NCBI RefSeq assembly: GCF_019599505.1
Contig: NZ_RKLT01000016.1
Span: 1 to 64,000, forward strand
Length of the DNA: 64,000 bases
Direction of reading: 5' to 3'
From: Haloarcula nitratireducens
Lineage (GTDB): Archaea; Halobacteriota; Halobacteria; Halobacteriales; Haloarculaceae
Numbering within the stretch: position 1 is the stretch's first letter; each line of letters starts with the position of its first letter. Position numbers and translations under genes: made by a program. The notes under the pieces are model-generated. The model searched no databases. It had not been told where the DNA came from and saw only the letters and a program-made list of their open reading frames with translations. This document shows positions 45,688 to 56,718 of this stretch, in pieces.

Positions 45688-46890
45688 ATGAGCGACCGGT
45701 TATTACGGATGCGGGCGGTGCTGGATAAGCAGTTCATTGTGGCTGTGATTGTCTTAGCGTTGCTTGTAAGCCTTGGCGGCTGGGTAACGTACACGACTCA
45801 CGTTGATCCGGGGACTACGACCGAAGAGCGACCAGTTTCGTCCTGGCAAACGAATGGCTGGTTCAACCACTCCGCGACGGTGACAGAGACCAATTCGGTG
45901 TATCCGGTTGGAACCACGCTCACCAACCGATCAGTCTATTTCACGCAACTCTCACCGGGACTTAATGGCACATATACGTTCACCTACGGCGCGAGCAACA
46001 GTGGTGAGTTAAACGGCACCGTCTCTCTGCAGCTTGTCTTTCAGGGCGTTGAAGAAAATGGCGGCGAGACCACGGTAATCTGGCAGACCACCAGGCAACT
46101 TCAAACAGTCTCTCGTGACTCACTCGAACCGGGCGAGACAGTCCAAGTCCCGTTTTCGGTGAACATGACCGAGACGAGTAATCGAACAGCAATCATCGAC
46201 GAACAGCTTGGGAATCCGCCCGGGCAATCTGAAGTCGTACTCAAGGCGTCTGTGGACATGCAAGGGACGGTCAACGGCCAATCGGTCACCCAGGTGAAAG
46301 AGCATACGCTCCCGGTTACCGTAGCTGGGGGGACCTATCGTGTTGCACAGCCTAGCCAAATGACGGATCGGCGTGAGGCAACGCAGACAGTCACAGTGGA
46401 CAACACATATGGGCCATTACGAACACTAGGTGCGCCAGTCCTCCTGTTGGTGGCGCTTTGTGCCTTTGGTGGGCTCGTTACAGCTCGGTTCCAAGAGCGA
46501 ATTGCACTGTCTACGAGGGAGCGTGAACGGCTCACCTATGCGGATGACAGAGACGATTTCGAGGAGTGGATCTCCACGATCAAGTTGCCGGACGAGGCGT
46601 TTGACCTCCCGGAGGCTGAAGCCACATCACTTAGCGCACTCGTCGACTTCGCAATTGATACGGATAATAGCGTTATTGAAGACCCGGACGATGACGCATA
46701 TTACGTGATCCACGACAGCTATCGCTACACCTATCGCCCACCCACTGGCGGTAATAGCGCACTCGATACTGGGGCAAACAATGGCGGGGAGACACAGAGT
46801 GGCGATACGCTGGCAAACTCCGGTCCAAGTGAGACCGATACGAATGGTGAGAACCGTCCCTCATCCGATGAGGCCTCGACCGAAGATTGA
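45688..46890 (+). CDS. DUF5305-type membrane surface protein
   Basis: A 400-residue protein with an N-terminal membrane segment (FIVAVIVLALLVSLGGWVTY), an outer all-beta domain rich in Asn/Thr (about 45-240), a second membrane segment (APVLLLVALCAFGGLVTA, about 250) and a cytoplasmic acidic tail ending in Ser/Asn/Glu-rich low complexity. DUF5305 genes commonly lie beside SipW-like peptidase and DUF1102 genes, as here. It may be a tether or assembly factor for the surface structure. Confidence 0.78.
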   Translation: MSDRLLRMRAVLDKQFIVAVIVLALLVSLGGWVTYTTHVDPGTTTEERPVSSWQTNGWFNHSATVTETNSVYPVGTTLTNRSVYFTQLSPGLNGTYTFTYGASNSGELNGTVSLQLVFQGVEENGGETTVIWQTTRQLQTVSRDSLEPGETVQVPFSVNMTETSNRTAIIDEQLGNPPGQSEVVLKASVDMQGTVNGQSVTQVKEHTLPVTVAGGTYRVAQPSQMTDRREATQTVTVDNTYGPLRTLGAPVLLLVALCAFGGLVTARFQERIALSTRERERLTYADDRDDFEEWISTIKLPDEAFDLPEAEATSLSALVDFAIDTDNSVIEDPDDDAYYVIHDSYRYTYRPPTGGNSALDTGANNGGETQSGDTLANSGPSETDTNGENRPSSDEASTED

Positions 46891-46964
46891 AAACTGAAAG
46901 CATCTAGCGCTGGTGCGCGGTTAGCGATACTCCGCTGTATCGTTTGGAGCCGGACCAGTACAAT

Positions 46965-47324
46965 GAGATCACAAGTGCCAACGCAACAGTCCGGCCAGCC
47001 TTACCCGCCTACACCAGTCGAACCCTTGGAGCCGCCCTCCCTCGCCGGAACGAGGACGCTCACTGACTCACGGCGTTGCCGTTCGTCTCTCGCGGTCGCA
47101 CGCGACCGCGCACCGTTCGCTGTGTTCCGGGCGCGGCCAGAGGCCGTGCCGGGCTTTCACCCATCCGGCACTCGGGCGCCCCCGCGGGATGCTCACGACA
47201 CCGCACCCGCCGAAGATGTCCCTCGCCGACAGAAGTGCCAATTGGTGCCCCGAACTACCAGTTAGTGGCGGTGCGCAACGGTGAGGAGTGGCTACCCAAC
47301 GAGAACCCCTACTGTGTTGGTGAG
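46965..47324 (+). repeat. GC-rich structured element, copy E (long form), with degenerate hairpin
   Basis: The outer stem GGAGCCGCCC (47028-47037) pairs with GGGCGCCCCC (47174-47183) with two mismatches. The internal ACGGC-GTT-GCCGT and CGCGGTCGC-AC-GCGACCGCG hairpins are intact. The downstream hairpin is degenerate (GCTACCCAAC 47291, GTTGGTGAGG 47315). An AAA tail follows at 47346-47454. Confidence 0.72.
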
Positions 47325-47345
47325 GAGCGGCGAGCCTTGTCGAGT

Positions 47346-47454
47346 GTCCTTTTCGTCGACGACACTGCAATGGCTACCGCTGAACGCGATGCCGAAACCA
47401 TCATCGACGAGGATCTCACCAAACAAATTACAGAGATTAATCGAGAAAGCCGAC
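47346..47454 (+). pseudogene. AAA-ATPase 3' tail, decayed (unit E)
   Basis: Reads VLFVDDTAMATAERDAETII, then DEDLTKQITEINRES, aligned with the VDDAAMQAAERDADVITH tail of the other units. The first part of the tail (IGLPD..DRTEG) is missing. It is followed directly by the stop of the broken CAP-domain gene on the opposite strand. Confidence 0.6.
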
Positions 47455-47480
47455 GACGTCAATCGTGGGTAGCTGACCCG

Positions 47481-49345
<1,865 letters not shown>

Positions 49346-49547
49346 CTTCCGCGCTGTTACCGCTGTGACCTCCTCCCCGTCGTGAACAACGGGGCTTCCC
49401 GAACCGCACCGCTACGGTGGGATATTTGCCGGTCTACGGTAACACTTGTTCTTGTGGGGCGAATCGCCCTATTTGTTTGTCGAATAGCACTGGTACTCAG
49501 GTAGCAACACGACCCGTAGTGTTCGGAGTCGGGCCGCTGCAGCGACA

Positions 49548-49857
49548 TCACAAGTGCCAGGGCGATGCGCTGTTCGATCTCGTTTAGTCATGTTCGGAGG
49601 AACCCTTGGGGCCGCCCTCCTTCGCTGGAACGAGGACGTTCGCTCCGCTCACTGTGTTCCGGGCGCGGCGAAGCCGTGCCGGGCGTTCACCCATCCGGCA
49701 CTCGGGCGGCCCCGCGGGATGCTTACGACACCGCAACCCCCGAAGAAGTCCCCGGCGGAGAGGGAGTAGCAGTAGGCGAATCAGACGACCAGTTATCGAC
49801 GATACTCGACGGCGACAAGTAGCTAACCAACGAGAGCCCACGGTAGTGTTGGTTAGC
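49548..49857 (+). repeat. GC-rich structured element, copy F (short form), with downstream hairpin
   Basis: The outer stem GGGGCCGCCC (49608-49617) pairs with GGGCGGCCCC (49704-49713). The first internal hairpin reads CTTCG-CTGGAA-CGAGG, a C-G to T-G change that keeps pairing. A 5' extension (AGTGCCAGGGCGATG...) is shared with copy B. GCTAACCAAC (49822-49831) and GTTGGTTAGC (49848-49857) follow. No AAA tail was found after it. Confidence 0.76.
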
Positions 49858-49960
49858 AGTGGTGAGTCACTCGTGCCCTGGGATACGCGGTGGTGGCGGA
49901 GTAGCGGCGAGATATTTCCGTCTGTGGCGAAGTCCCAATCCAACGCAAAAAAAAAGAGAA

Positions 49961-50254
49961 TCAATCAACCACGAGCGCGTACAACACCACTCCAAGCCCC
50001 GCCACGGTGACGAGCCCGCGAACAAAGAGGATAAGCCCAGTTCCAGCACCGGCGACGTCAGCGAGACCAACTGCTACGAACACGCCGGTCGTCAATAGCG
50101 CGATACCGACCGCCAGTGCGCGCATTTTGGCCGAGTCATTACGTCGATACCCCCGATACGCCAGTGAGGCGACGAAGAAACCGACGATAGCTGTGAGTCC
50201 ACGCGAGATGAGGGCAATACTGAACAGATCTAGCAGTAGCAGGCCGAGAGCCAT
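49961..50254 (-). CDS. DUF7521-type membrane protein (downstream copy)
   Basis: A 97-residue protein with three membrane segments (about 5-30, 44-64, 72-94). It is the second of two similar small membrane proteins that follow an ArsR-type regulator; its ATG overlaps the previous stop (ATGA). DUF7521 proteins commonly pair with such regulators in haloarchaea. Function unknown. Confidence 0.75.
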   Translation of the reverse strand: MALGLLLLDLFSIALISRGLTAIVGFFVASLAYRGYRRNDSAKMRALAVGIALLTTGVFVAVGLADVAGAGTGLILFVRGLVTVAGLGVVLYALVVD

Positions 50255-50583
50255 CAGTAGGTTCCCCCGCGGTAGATTGCCCAGAGGATTATTCCTAACC
50301 CGAGCAGTTCACACCCGCTGACGAGAAGCGAGCGGCCGAGCGTATCGATACCAGTCGCAGTCGGCAGGCCAATCCGGAGCAGTTCTGGAATCGTCGTTAA
50401 CAAGAGCAGTCCGACCGCAAGCCAGAGCATCCCTCGATGGCCGGGCCCTTGACGGTAGCCACGGATGAGAACGAGGGCAATCGTCAGCGAGAGCACGATA
50501 GCGAGGACCGACACTGCAAGTACGGCGAGCGCGATCGCAGGTTCACTCCCGGTCGCACGTATCTGTAGCAGTATCAGTACCAT
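50254..50583 (-). CDS. DUF7521-type membrane protein (upstream copy)
   Basis: A 109-residue protein with three membrane segments (IALAVLAVSVLAIVLSLTIA, MLWLAVGLLLLTTIPELL and the C-terminal LLVSGCELLGLGIILWAIYR). ATG 50583 is used, almost touching the regulator stop at 50585. With the gene below it is probably a paralogous pair in one operon with the regulator. Confidence 0.75.
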   Translation of the reverse strand: MVLILLQIRATGSEPAIALAVLAVSVLAIVLSLTIALVLIRGYRQGPGHRGMLWLAVGLLLLTTIPELLRIGLPTATGIDTLGRSLLVSGCELLGLGIILWAIYRGGTY

Positions 50584-50584
50584 C

Positions 50585-50926
50585 TCAGGACAACCCCTCG
50601 AAAAGATCGGTAAACCGATCGGCAGGATCCGTCGCCGAACGAGTAACTGCCACCTCGTATGTGCCATCCCTGAAGGTGACAGTGACATCCTCGACGGTGG
50701 CAGCGTAGCATTTGTAATGGTGCCCGTCAGGGTCGAGTTCCTGTTTCGTCGTCACTAGCTCTGCCGCTTCCAGTCGCTCGAGACGGCGGTAGGCAGTCGA
50801 ATCAGACATCTCGCAGGCCGTACAGAGTTCGTCGACTGACATTGGTTCGGTCGTGAGTTGGGCGAGGATAGCCCGGGCGTACTCGTCATCGAGTAGCGAC
50901 AACACGGCCTCGTCATCCTCGACCAT
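50585..50926 (-). CDS. ArsR-type winged-helix regulator
   Basis: A 113-residue winged-helix protein: LLDDEYARAILAQLTTEPMS, VDELCTACEMSDSTAYRRLE, RLEAAELVTTKQELDPDG, then a beta wing and a C-terminal VEDVTVTFRDGTYEVAV. It fits the ArsR-like regulators that head DUF7521 operons. It likely binds the promoter region it shares with the divergent CPBP gene at 51027. ATG 50926 chosen; GTG 50932 is possible. Confidence 0.8.
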   Translation of the reverse strand: MVEDDEAVLSLLDDEYARAILAQLTTEPMSVDELCTACEMSDSTAYRRLERLEAAELVTTKQELDPDGHHYKCYAATVEDVTVTFRDGTYEVAVTRSATDPADRFTDLFEGLS

Positions 50927-51026
50927 ATCCACTCCAGCGAGCGCCGAAATGTAAACCCCCCGTCACGACTTCTGGGTCAGCAGCCGCCCCCGGGGAGCTA
51001 CTACTCTCTCGGTCGTCAGTTCGAGT

Positions 51027-51983
51027 GTGTCATACGATCCATTATCGAATCACCCTGTCGTTCGGACAGCATGGAAACGATTTGTTTGGCCGGTCTGGAA
51101 GCACGACGAACGCCGCCTTCGCGCACCACTCCGTGCGAGCCTCCCGATAGTAGTTACGTTCGGTGCGCTTGCGGCTAGCCAACCCGTGATTCGAGCCCGG
51201 TTTGCGCACCCGCTTCGGGAGACACTCGAAATTATCACATTGAGTGTCATATTGGTCGGCGCAGTCGTTGGCAGCTCACGACTGCTGGATCGGCGACCGC
51301 TCAGCGAGTTCGGGCTCTCGTTCGATCGCGAGTGGTGGCAGTCCTTCGTTGCCGGCGGCCTGATAGCGACCATCGTCAATGCTGGTGCCCTAGTAGCAGC
51401 AGTCGGTGCCGGATGGGCGACAATTACTGGACTCACACAGGGGTCGGGTGCGCTCCCCTTCGTGCCCGCGGTTGGGCTGGTGTTCTGCTATATTGCGGGT
51501 GCTGCAGCGTGGGAAGAGGTGACGATTCGTGGCGCAATGCTCAAGAACGTCGCTGAGGGGGCTGATGGGTTCCTTCCCCAATGGGCTGCCGTCGGGCTTG
51601 CAGTCTGTCTCAGCACGGTGGTTTTCGCGTTTCTTCACGGCGGGAAAATATCCCATCCCAGTCAGTATGGCTACTACCTCATCGCCGGTCTCGTTCTCAG
51701 CGGTGCCTACGTCCTGACCGGTAATCTCGCACTCTCCATCGGATTCCATATCTTCTACAATTTCACACAGAGTGTCGTATTCGGCCTAGGGCACTCACAG
51801 CAGACTCCCGAACTGCTGGTCGTCGAACTAGCTGGCCCCGCACGCTGGATCGGCGAAGAGGGGTTGGTATTCGTCTTCTTTGCCGTCCTCGGTGGCGTAT
51901 TCATATTGCTGTATGTTCGCTGGCGAGATGGACCACTTCGAATCGATGACCGCGTGATCCACTGGACACCGCTCCGAAAGTAA
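51027..51983 (+). CDS. CPBP-family intramembrane metalloprotease (first)
   Basis: A 318-residue polytopic membrane protein with about eight membrane segments. All CPBP motifs are present: WEEVTIRGAML (EExxxR, about 162), FAFLHGG (FxxxH, about 200) and FHIFYNFTQ (HxxxN, about 240). CPBP proteases act on membrane proteins or prenylated CAAX ends; in bacteria many confer bacteriocin self-immunity. The start is the GTG at 51027. The second CPBP gene follows 19 bp later. Confidence 0.85.
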   Translation: MSYDPLSNHPVVRTAWKRFVWPVWKHDERRLRAPLRASLPIVVTFGALAASQPVIRARFAHPLRETLEIITLSVILVGAVVGSSRLLDRRPLSEFGLSFDREWWQSFVAGGLIATIVNAGALVAAVGAGWATITGLTQGSGALPFVPAVGLVFCYIAGAAAWEEVTIRGAMLKNVAEGADGFLPQWAAVGLAVCLSTVVFAFLHGGKISHPSQYGYYLIAGLVLSGAYVLTGNLALSIGFHIFYNFTQSVVFGLGHSQQTPELLVVELAGPARWIGEEGLVFVFFAVLGGVFILLYVRWRDGPLRIDDRVIHWTPLRK

Positions 51984-52002
51984 TATTTTATGGGTAGATA
52001 TC

Positions 52003-53007
52003 ATGTCAGTCTCTGAAGGAGTAGTGCATATGCGTGACCCTGCCAGCTCGACAGAGACTGCTGGATTGAGTCAGTACCTGCGTCGGCTGCCGTGGCTGTT
52101 CTGGAACAGGGACGAACGCCGTCCCCGCGCTCCCATCCGCTTCAGTACCGCACTCTTGCTATTTCTGCTATTAGCTGGAGCCGGCAATCAGTACCGGCCA
52201 ACGGTGCTGACAGGGACCGGTCCAATCGTTGAGGTAGTCAATATGCTGTCGCGGCAAGTACCGAACGCACTCGGTCTAGGTCTAGCCGTCCTTATCGCTG
52301 CTCGTTTCGTCGATCGACGTCACCTCACCGACCTGGGGCTCGATATCGACCACGGGTGGTGGCGCAGGCTCCTCGGTGGCACGATACTCGGAGCCGCCAT
52401 TGCACTCTTTGCCGTCGTCGTTGGTCTGTACGTTGGCTACTACGAGCTCAGCGGCATGGAACTGACGCTGAGCCCACTCATGTGGGTCGCCGTGGCAGGT
52501 GGCGGGGCCCTCTTCCAATTACTGTTCGTCGTGCCAGAGGAACTCTTCGTCCGGGGATATATAATTACGAACGTCACGGAGGGGCTTGATGGACTTCCAT
52601 CGATTCCCCGACCAGTGGCAGCGGGTGTCGGCATCCTCATTTCATCAGGGTTCTTTTATCTGACACACGCCGCTGGAAAGGGAACCACGTTCGGACTGAT
52701 GACCGGCATTTTCTCCGTGTTGCTTGGCGCCGGATACGTCCTCAGTGGCGATCTCTCCGTCCCGATCGGCATTCACTTCGGAGTGAACTTCGCCGGAGTC
52801 CTTGCCGGAACGAATCCACAACAGGCGAGTCTTCTTGAGATGACAGCAGCAACGACCATCCAAGAGTCGATCGTCCTTCCCATTGAGGCGGTCATCGTCC
52901 GCGGAGTGGGGGTTGCCATCGGACTCGCTCTCGTGGGATGGTGGTACCACAGCGTCCGAGACCAACTGTACGTTGCACCGACGATTGCTCGACCGGTACT
53001 CCGTTAG
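52003..53007 (+). CDS. CPBP-family intramembrane metalloprotease (second)
   Basis: A 334-residue paralogue. Motifs: VPEELFVRGYI (about 187), FFYLTHAAG (about 219) and IGIHFGVNFAG (about 257). Both genes share the same N-terminal motif (WNRDERRPRAP here, WKHDERRLRAP in the first), a family trait beyond the protease core, so they probably arose by duplication. They form one operon; a lipoprotein gene follows 116 bp later. Confidence 0.85.
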   Translation: MSVSEGVVHMRDPASSTETAGLSQYLRRLPWLFWNRDERRPRAPIRFSTALLLFLLLAGAGNQYRPTVLTGTGPIVEVVNMLSRQVPNALGLGLAVLIAARFVDRRHLTDLGLDIDHGWWRRLLGGTILGAAIALFAVVVGLYVGYYELSGMELTLSPLMWVAVAGGGALFQLLFVVPEELFVRGYIITNVTEGLDGLPSIPRPVAAGVGILISSGFFYLTHAAGKGTTFGLMTGIFSVLLGAGYVLSGDLSVPIGIHFGVNFAGVLAGTNPQQASLLEMTAATTIQESIVLPIEAVIVRGVGVAIGLALVGWWYHSVRDQLYVAPTIARPVLR

Positions 53008-53123
53008 CAGGAGACCACGTCCACGACTGAGGACTAATTAATGCGTGCAGTAGGCCTGGTCGGCACCTGAAACGCTTTGACTGACGGCAAAGCACTTGCC
53101 GTCGGGAACAGACAACCAGTGTA

Positions 53124-54068
53124 ATGCGTCCCCTCTCCCGCAGACGAGCCCTCCACCTAGCCGGGACGGCGACACTCGGAACACTCGCCGGCTGCTCGGC
53201 ATCCGTATTCGGCTCCGAAGACGGTCAGCCCGAATACACACTCAATATCGATTCCATCGACGTCTCACCGGTTGAGCATGCCCTCTACAAGCCAGACAAC
53301 GACGACTTGTTTGGCCAACCCGCAACAATTGCACTCGACGAGATTCTGCCCACCGGCCGGCACACGACATATGGCTACAAACCACTCCCGGACGACGCGT
53401 ACGTCGAACATGAAGACACGTACTACCAAACAGAAAATATCGTCACTGGACGGAGAGACGTCAAGCGAACAGTTGTCCAAGTCAGCCCTGTCGACAAAGA
53501 CGATGTCCCTGACAACGCGATTCTGGTCGACTCGCTGCAACGGCCGACGGCACGTGTGCTCAAGATTCTCCACAGCTACACACAAACGGACGGGACGACC
53601 AGCTCCGCAGACCTTCTGCATGGGGATGCGTACGTGCTTCGGCGACCCGCCGAGCAACAGAGTCGCCTCGGTTCCGGCGATCTGAACGGCCGTGTCGTCA
53701 CCATGACCGACTCGGGAACGTGGGCGTACCGCGTCCACGTCACTCGTGAGGTAATTACCGAACCAGCATACACGGCGCTGGCGATCCCGGTTGCCGACTC
53801 GCGAGAGACGTTCAGAGAGGTGGTGTTTGAATCGCGTATCGACGCCGAACTTGCGCCGGAAAATATCCCGCAAAATGCACAGCGGATCCTCGAAGAAGCA
53901 ATCGCGAAGGGGCAGTACGCGGAGACTGCGCCGCTTTCCACCGGGTTCAAAACCGTATTAGAGCTGCTCGGCGTGGACGAAACCGACTCGCAGGTCATGA
54001 ACGGCCGACTGCTCTGGTACGACGAGGGCTACTATCGATACAGTCGATATATCAATACTCCCTCATAG
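53124..54068 (+). CDS. Twin-arginine lipoprotein of unknown function
   Basis: A 314-residue exported lipoprotein: SRRRALHLAGTATLGTLAGC gives the twin-arginine signal and lipobox. The mature part is acidic and all-beta plus helical (IDVSPVEHALYKPDNDD, DKDDVPDNAILVDSLQR). No family is recognised. It may be the substrate or partner of the CPBP pair upstream, but this is only from position. Confidence 0.65.
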   Translation: MRPLSRRRALHLAGTATLGTLAGCSASVFGSEDGQPEYTLNIDSIDVSPVEHALYKPDNDDLFGQPATIALDEILPTGRHTTYGYKPLPDDAYVEHEDTYYQTENIVTGRRDVKRTVVQVSPVDKDDVPDNAILVDSLQRPTARVLKILHSYTQTDGTTSSADLLHGDAYVLRRPAEQQSRLGSGDLNGRVVTMTDSGTWAYRVHVTREVITEPAYTALAIPVADSRETFREVVFESRIDAELAPENIPQNAQRILEEAIAKGQYAETAPLSTGFKTVLELLGVDETDSQVMNGRLLWYDEGYYRYSRYINTPS

Positions 54069-54984
54069 TAAGCCAATATCTGCTAATTACGCTTTTGTCG
54101 GAACCAACCTCTGAGCTTGTCGTGAGCATTGATAGCGGTTCAGATTCTAGTCTGTGTGCAACGCTGCGACTACTCAACTGCCCTGGAGCGACGCTGATCC
54201 AGAGTTTACCAACCAGATAGATCGATTGAGTGATGTTGCGGCCGTTACTAATTAATTGAACAGCAGTGATAACGAGAATGGGTTGAGAGATCCTGGATGA
54301 ACAGATCATCCGGCAGGATTCTCAGTTGAGCATCCATGAGCTGTGGATGACGCTCGAGGTGTGGGGCATTACTCCCACAGCCACTATAGAGTGCTATGCA
54401 CTGGTTAGTTATACCCCAAATTCAAGCAGTACCACTCGCTTACCTGCTCGTTCCCTCTTTTGCAAGAACGGCCAGAGAGTTCAAGCCAGCGGACGTATAG
54501 AACGCGAATATAGCAGAAATACAGTCATATAGAACGATAAGAATCATCTATGGATAGCTACGGAACGAAAACCGCACTCTACTGCCTCGCAACGGCTGGC
54601 CAGCTACGACTCACTCTCATCGGGATGCTGAATCGTCTTGGCGACACCAAGAATCCGGTAACGATCGCCAACACGCTCTATTTTTCCGAGGTCTTCCAGT
54701 TTGTTGAGAGCCCTGACAACGCTCACTGGTGAGAGCGGTTCCTGAGCACAGGCCGTTGCGCGGAACTACTCCGAGCCCGCATGCCTGTATGGGCAGGATG
54801 CCCGTCCACAAGCACATGCCGAGGATGTCTGGCTTCGCGCCGACGCGGACGTGATGCTCGAAGCCAAATCGAAGGAGCAAGCGCTACTGCAGTACCGGGA
54901 TGGAACGGAACCGCGTGTCGGGACGTCATAGTGTAACCATCCATGTTCGCGGTCTACTCCCATCGCTACGTCCATAGTCACGGG
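54069..54984. other. Gene debris, including a HTH and a possible UvdE-like fragment
   Basis: Two decayed fragments can be seen. On the minus strand 54604-54766 reads CAQEPLSPVSVVRALNKLED, then LGKIERVGDRYRILG, a winged helix. On the plus strand 54800-54931 reads AEDVWLRADADVMLEAKSKE, then QALLQYRDG, similar to the metal-binding end (DxMLEAKxKE) of UV-damage endonuclease UvdE/UvsE. Neither has a start. The stretch 54100-54560 shows no gene and is AT-richer. Confidence 0.4.
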
Positions 54985-56390
54985 TCATCTGCGTCCGAGC
55001 ACGAGTGGGGTTCGTATTTTGAACTTGTACGTTGACCAGTAAAATTCGAGCGCTGGCCAAAGTATCACAACACCCACTATCACGAGGGAGGCACCAACAT
55101 GGTAGAATCCCATCCAGACTGGCTTGACGAATACGATAGCGTTAATGACCAGATCGGGGATTACTGACTCGATCACGCTCTCGATACTCATCCCGGTGGT
55201 CTGTTCAGCAATAGTTCGAGATGCTAAGCCAAGGCGAGTCGCACTCTCTCCACCGTGGCTTTCATCCCCCGTGTCTAGTCGTTCTGCCTCGTAGGGATTG
55301 TCGGCGGTAATGCGCCAGGTGATGTCCCCAGCCTGGTTGATCTCGAACACGCGATTCGAACCGGAGTCCGTGATTAAGGTGCTCCCACCAGGAAGCCGAT
55401 CAGCGTCTCGTGGCCAGTTCATCTGGCTGTCCTGCCAGACCCACGATCGATTCCAGCCCCCATTTACTCGCTGGTATTCAACAATACGATTGTTCCGTGA
55501 ATCGGCGACAACCACTGCAGAGCCACCGTGAGAGTCAGGAATATAATCGGGATTGTGCTGTCCACTCAGAATCTCATGCTTGTCGTCTGCCCCCAAGCGT
55601 CCAGTTGCGTTGGAGCCCGGTTTCAGGATCGAGAAAAATCACTACATCCTGATTGCGAAGGTCAGCCATGATCCGCCCGTCATCCAAGACCTCTACGTCG
55701 TTAATATGCGTCCAGTCCTGGGTTATACGTCCCACCGCTTGTCGGCGGGAATGCATCGGTGGCTCGCCATTGCCATTCGACGATTCCGGAAGTCGTGTTG
55801 ATGATTGTGACACTATCCGTCTCGATGTCCGCGACGAGAATACTGTCCGCATCGTATCGGTCAACATCGTGCCAGCGACCAGCATTACCGTTGGCTGGCC
55901 CTGACGTTGTACTGGTGTAGATACTCCGAACCTCACCCGTGGTGAGATTGGCTCGCTCTATATGTCTGACATAGCAAGGATGTCCCGTGTCGCAGTCGTT
56001 CTTCGGGATGTATTCGTGAGCAACATAGAGAACGCTTGCCGTCGTATTCGGCACTGGATCTACATCGAAATATGCATGATACGTCTCATTTTTATACGCT
56101 AGTGTTCCCGATGAATCGATTGCATAGATCGCCCCATTTGGTTCTGTAATTGCACTACGCGGCAACTCAACGGATGGAATGGAGCCCTGCGTAGTAACAA
56201 TCGTTGTGCCGGTACGCTCTCCAGCGATTGTCTCACCAACTGCTGTACTCGCGGTCGGTCCAGTCACGGATTCGTGGCGATCGAAATATGCTGAAGCAAC
56301 AACCGACAAACAAATGACTAGCAGTAACGCGAAAGTAATACGGATAAACAGCTTCGTTCGGTGATTTGAGAGAGCTTTCTGAATACCCAC
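54985..56390 (-). pseudogene. Arylsulfotransferase (ASST)-like membrane protein with two frameshifts
   Basis: Three frames join to one protein. The first (56390 down to about 55720) has a membrane segment (LFIRITFALLLVICLSVVAS) and VEWQWRATDAF. The second (about 55720-55594) has DWTHINDVEVLDDGRIMADL. The third (from about 55594 to 54985) has NPDYIPDSHGGSAVVVADSR, ending in membrane segment GFYHVGASLVIVGVVILWPA. Shift points are one extra base at a GG near 55717 and one extra base in a C5 run at 55590-55594. The body is a six-bladed ASST-type propeller. It is dead unless the shifts are sequencing errors or slippage. Confidence 0.78.
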
Positions 56391-56487
56391 GTTGTATGTC
56401 CTATTCAGCTTACATATTCATAGTTTCATGTTATTAATAAGTTTCTACGATTGTCATAGTCTCGTGTTAGTATATATCAACCGCACA

Positions 56488-56662
56488 GTGAGTGCTACCA
56501 AGCGTTTGCCAATCGCACAGACGGCTGAATGGGATACCGACGCAATCGCTCGCAACGATCGGACCGCGGTAGTACCGAAGTCAAGTGAAGTACCTCGGGG
56601 ACAAGCCCCGAGGCACTCGCCTTGCTTATCTGTAGAGAGGCCAGGCTAACGTAGCCAGAACG
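56488..56662 (+). pseudogene. AAA-ATPase 3' tail interrupted by a GCCTCGGGG hairpin element
   Basis: The left part reads AYQAFANRTDG, matching AYQTLADRTEG of the other tails. The right part (56632-56662, TAGAGAGG...CTAACGTAGCCAG) matches the very end of the tail at 35725-35750. Between them lies the inverted GCCTCGGGG element (56592-56640, arms ACCTCGGGG/CCCCGAGGC). So one repeat family has been inserted or recombined into another. Confidence 0.55.
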
Positions 56663-56718
56663 AACCTAACCAAAATACTATTTTCCAGCTACACCGCCTC
56701 TATCGACTTTCGAACGCG

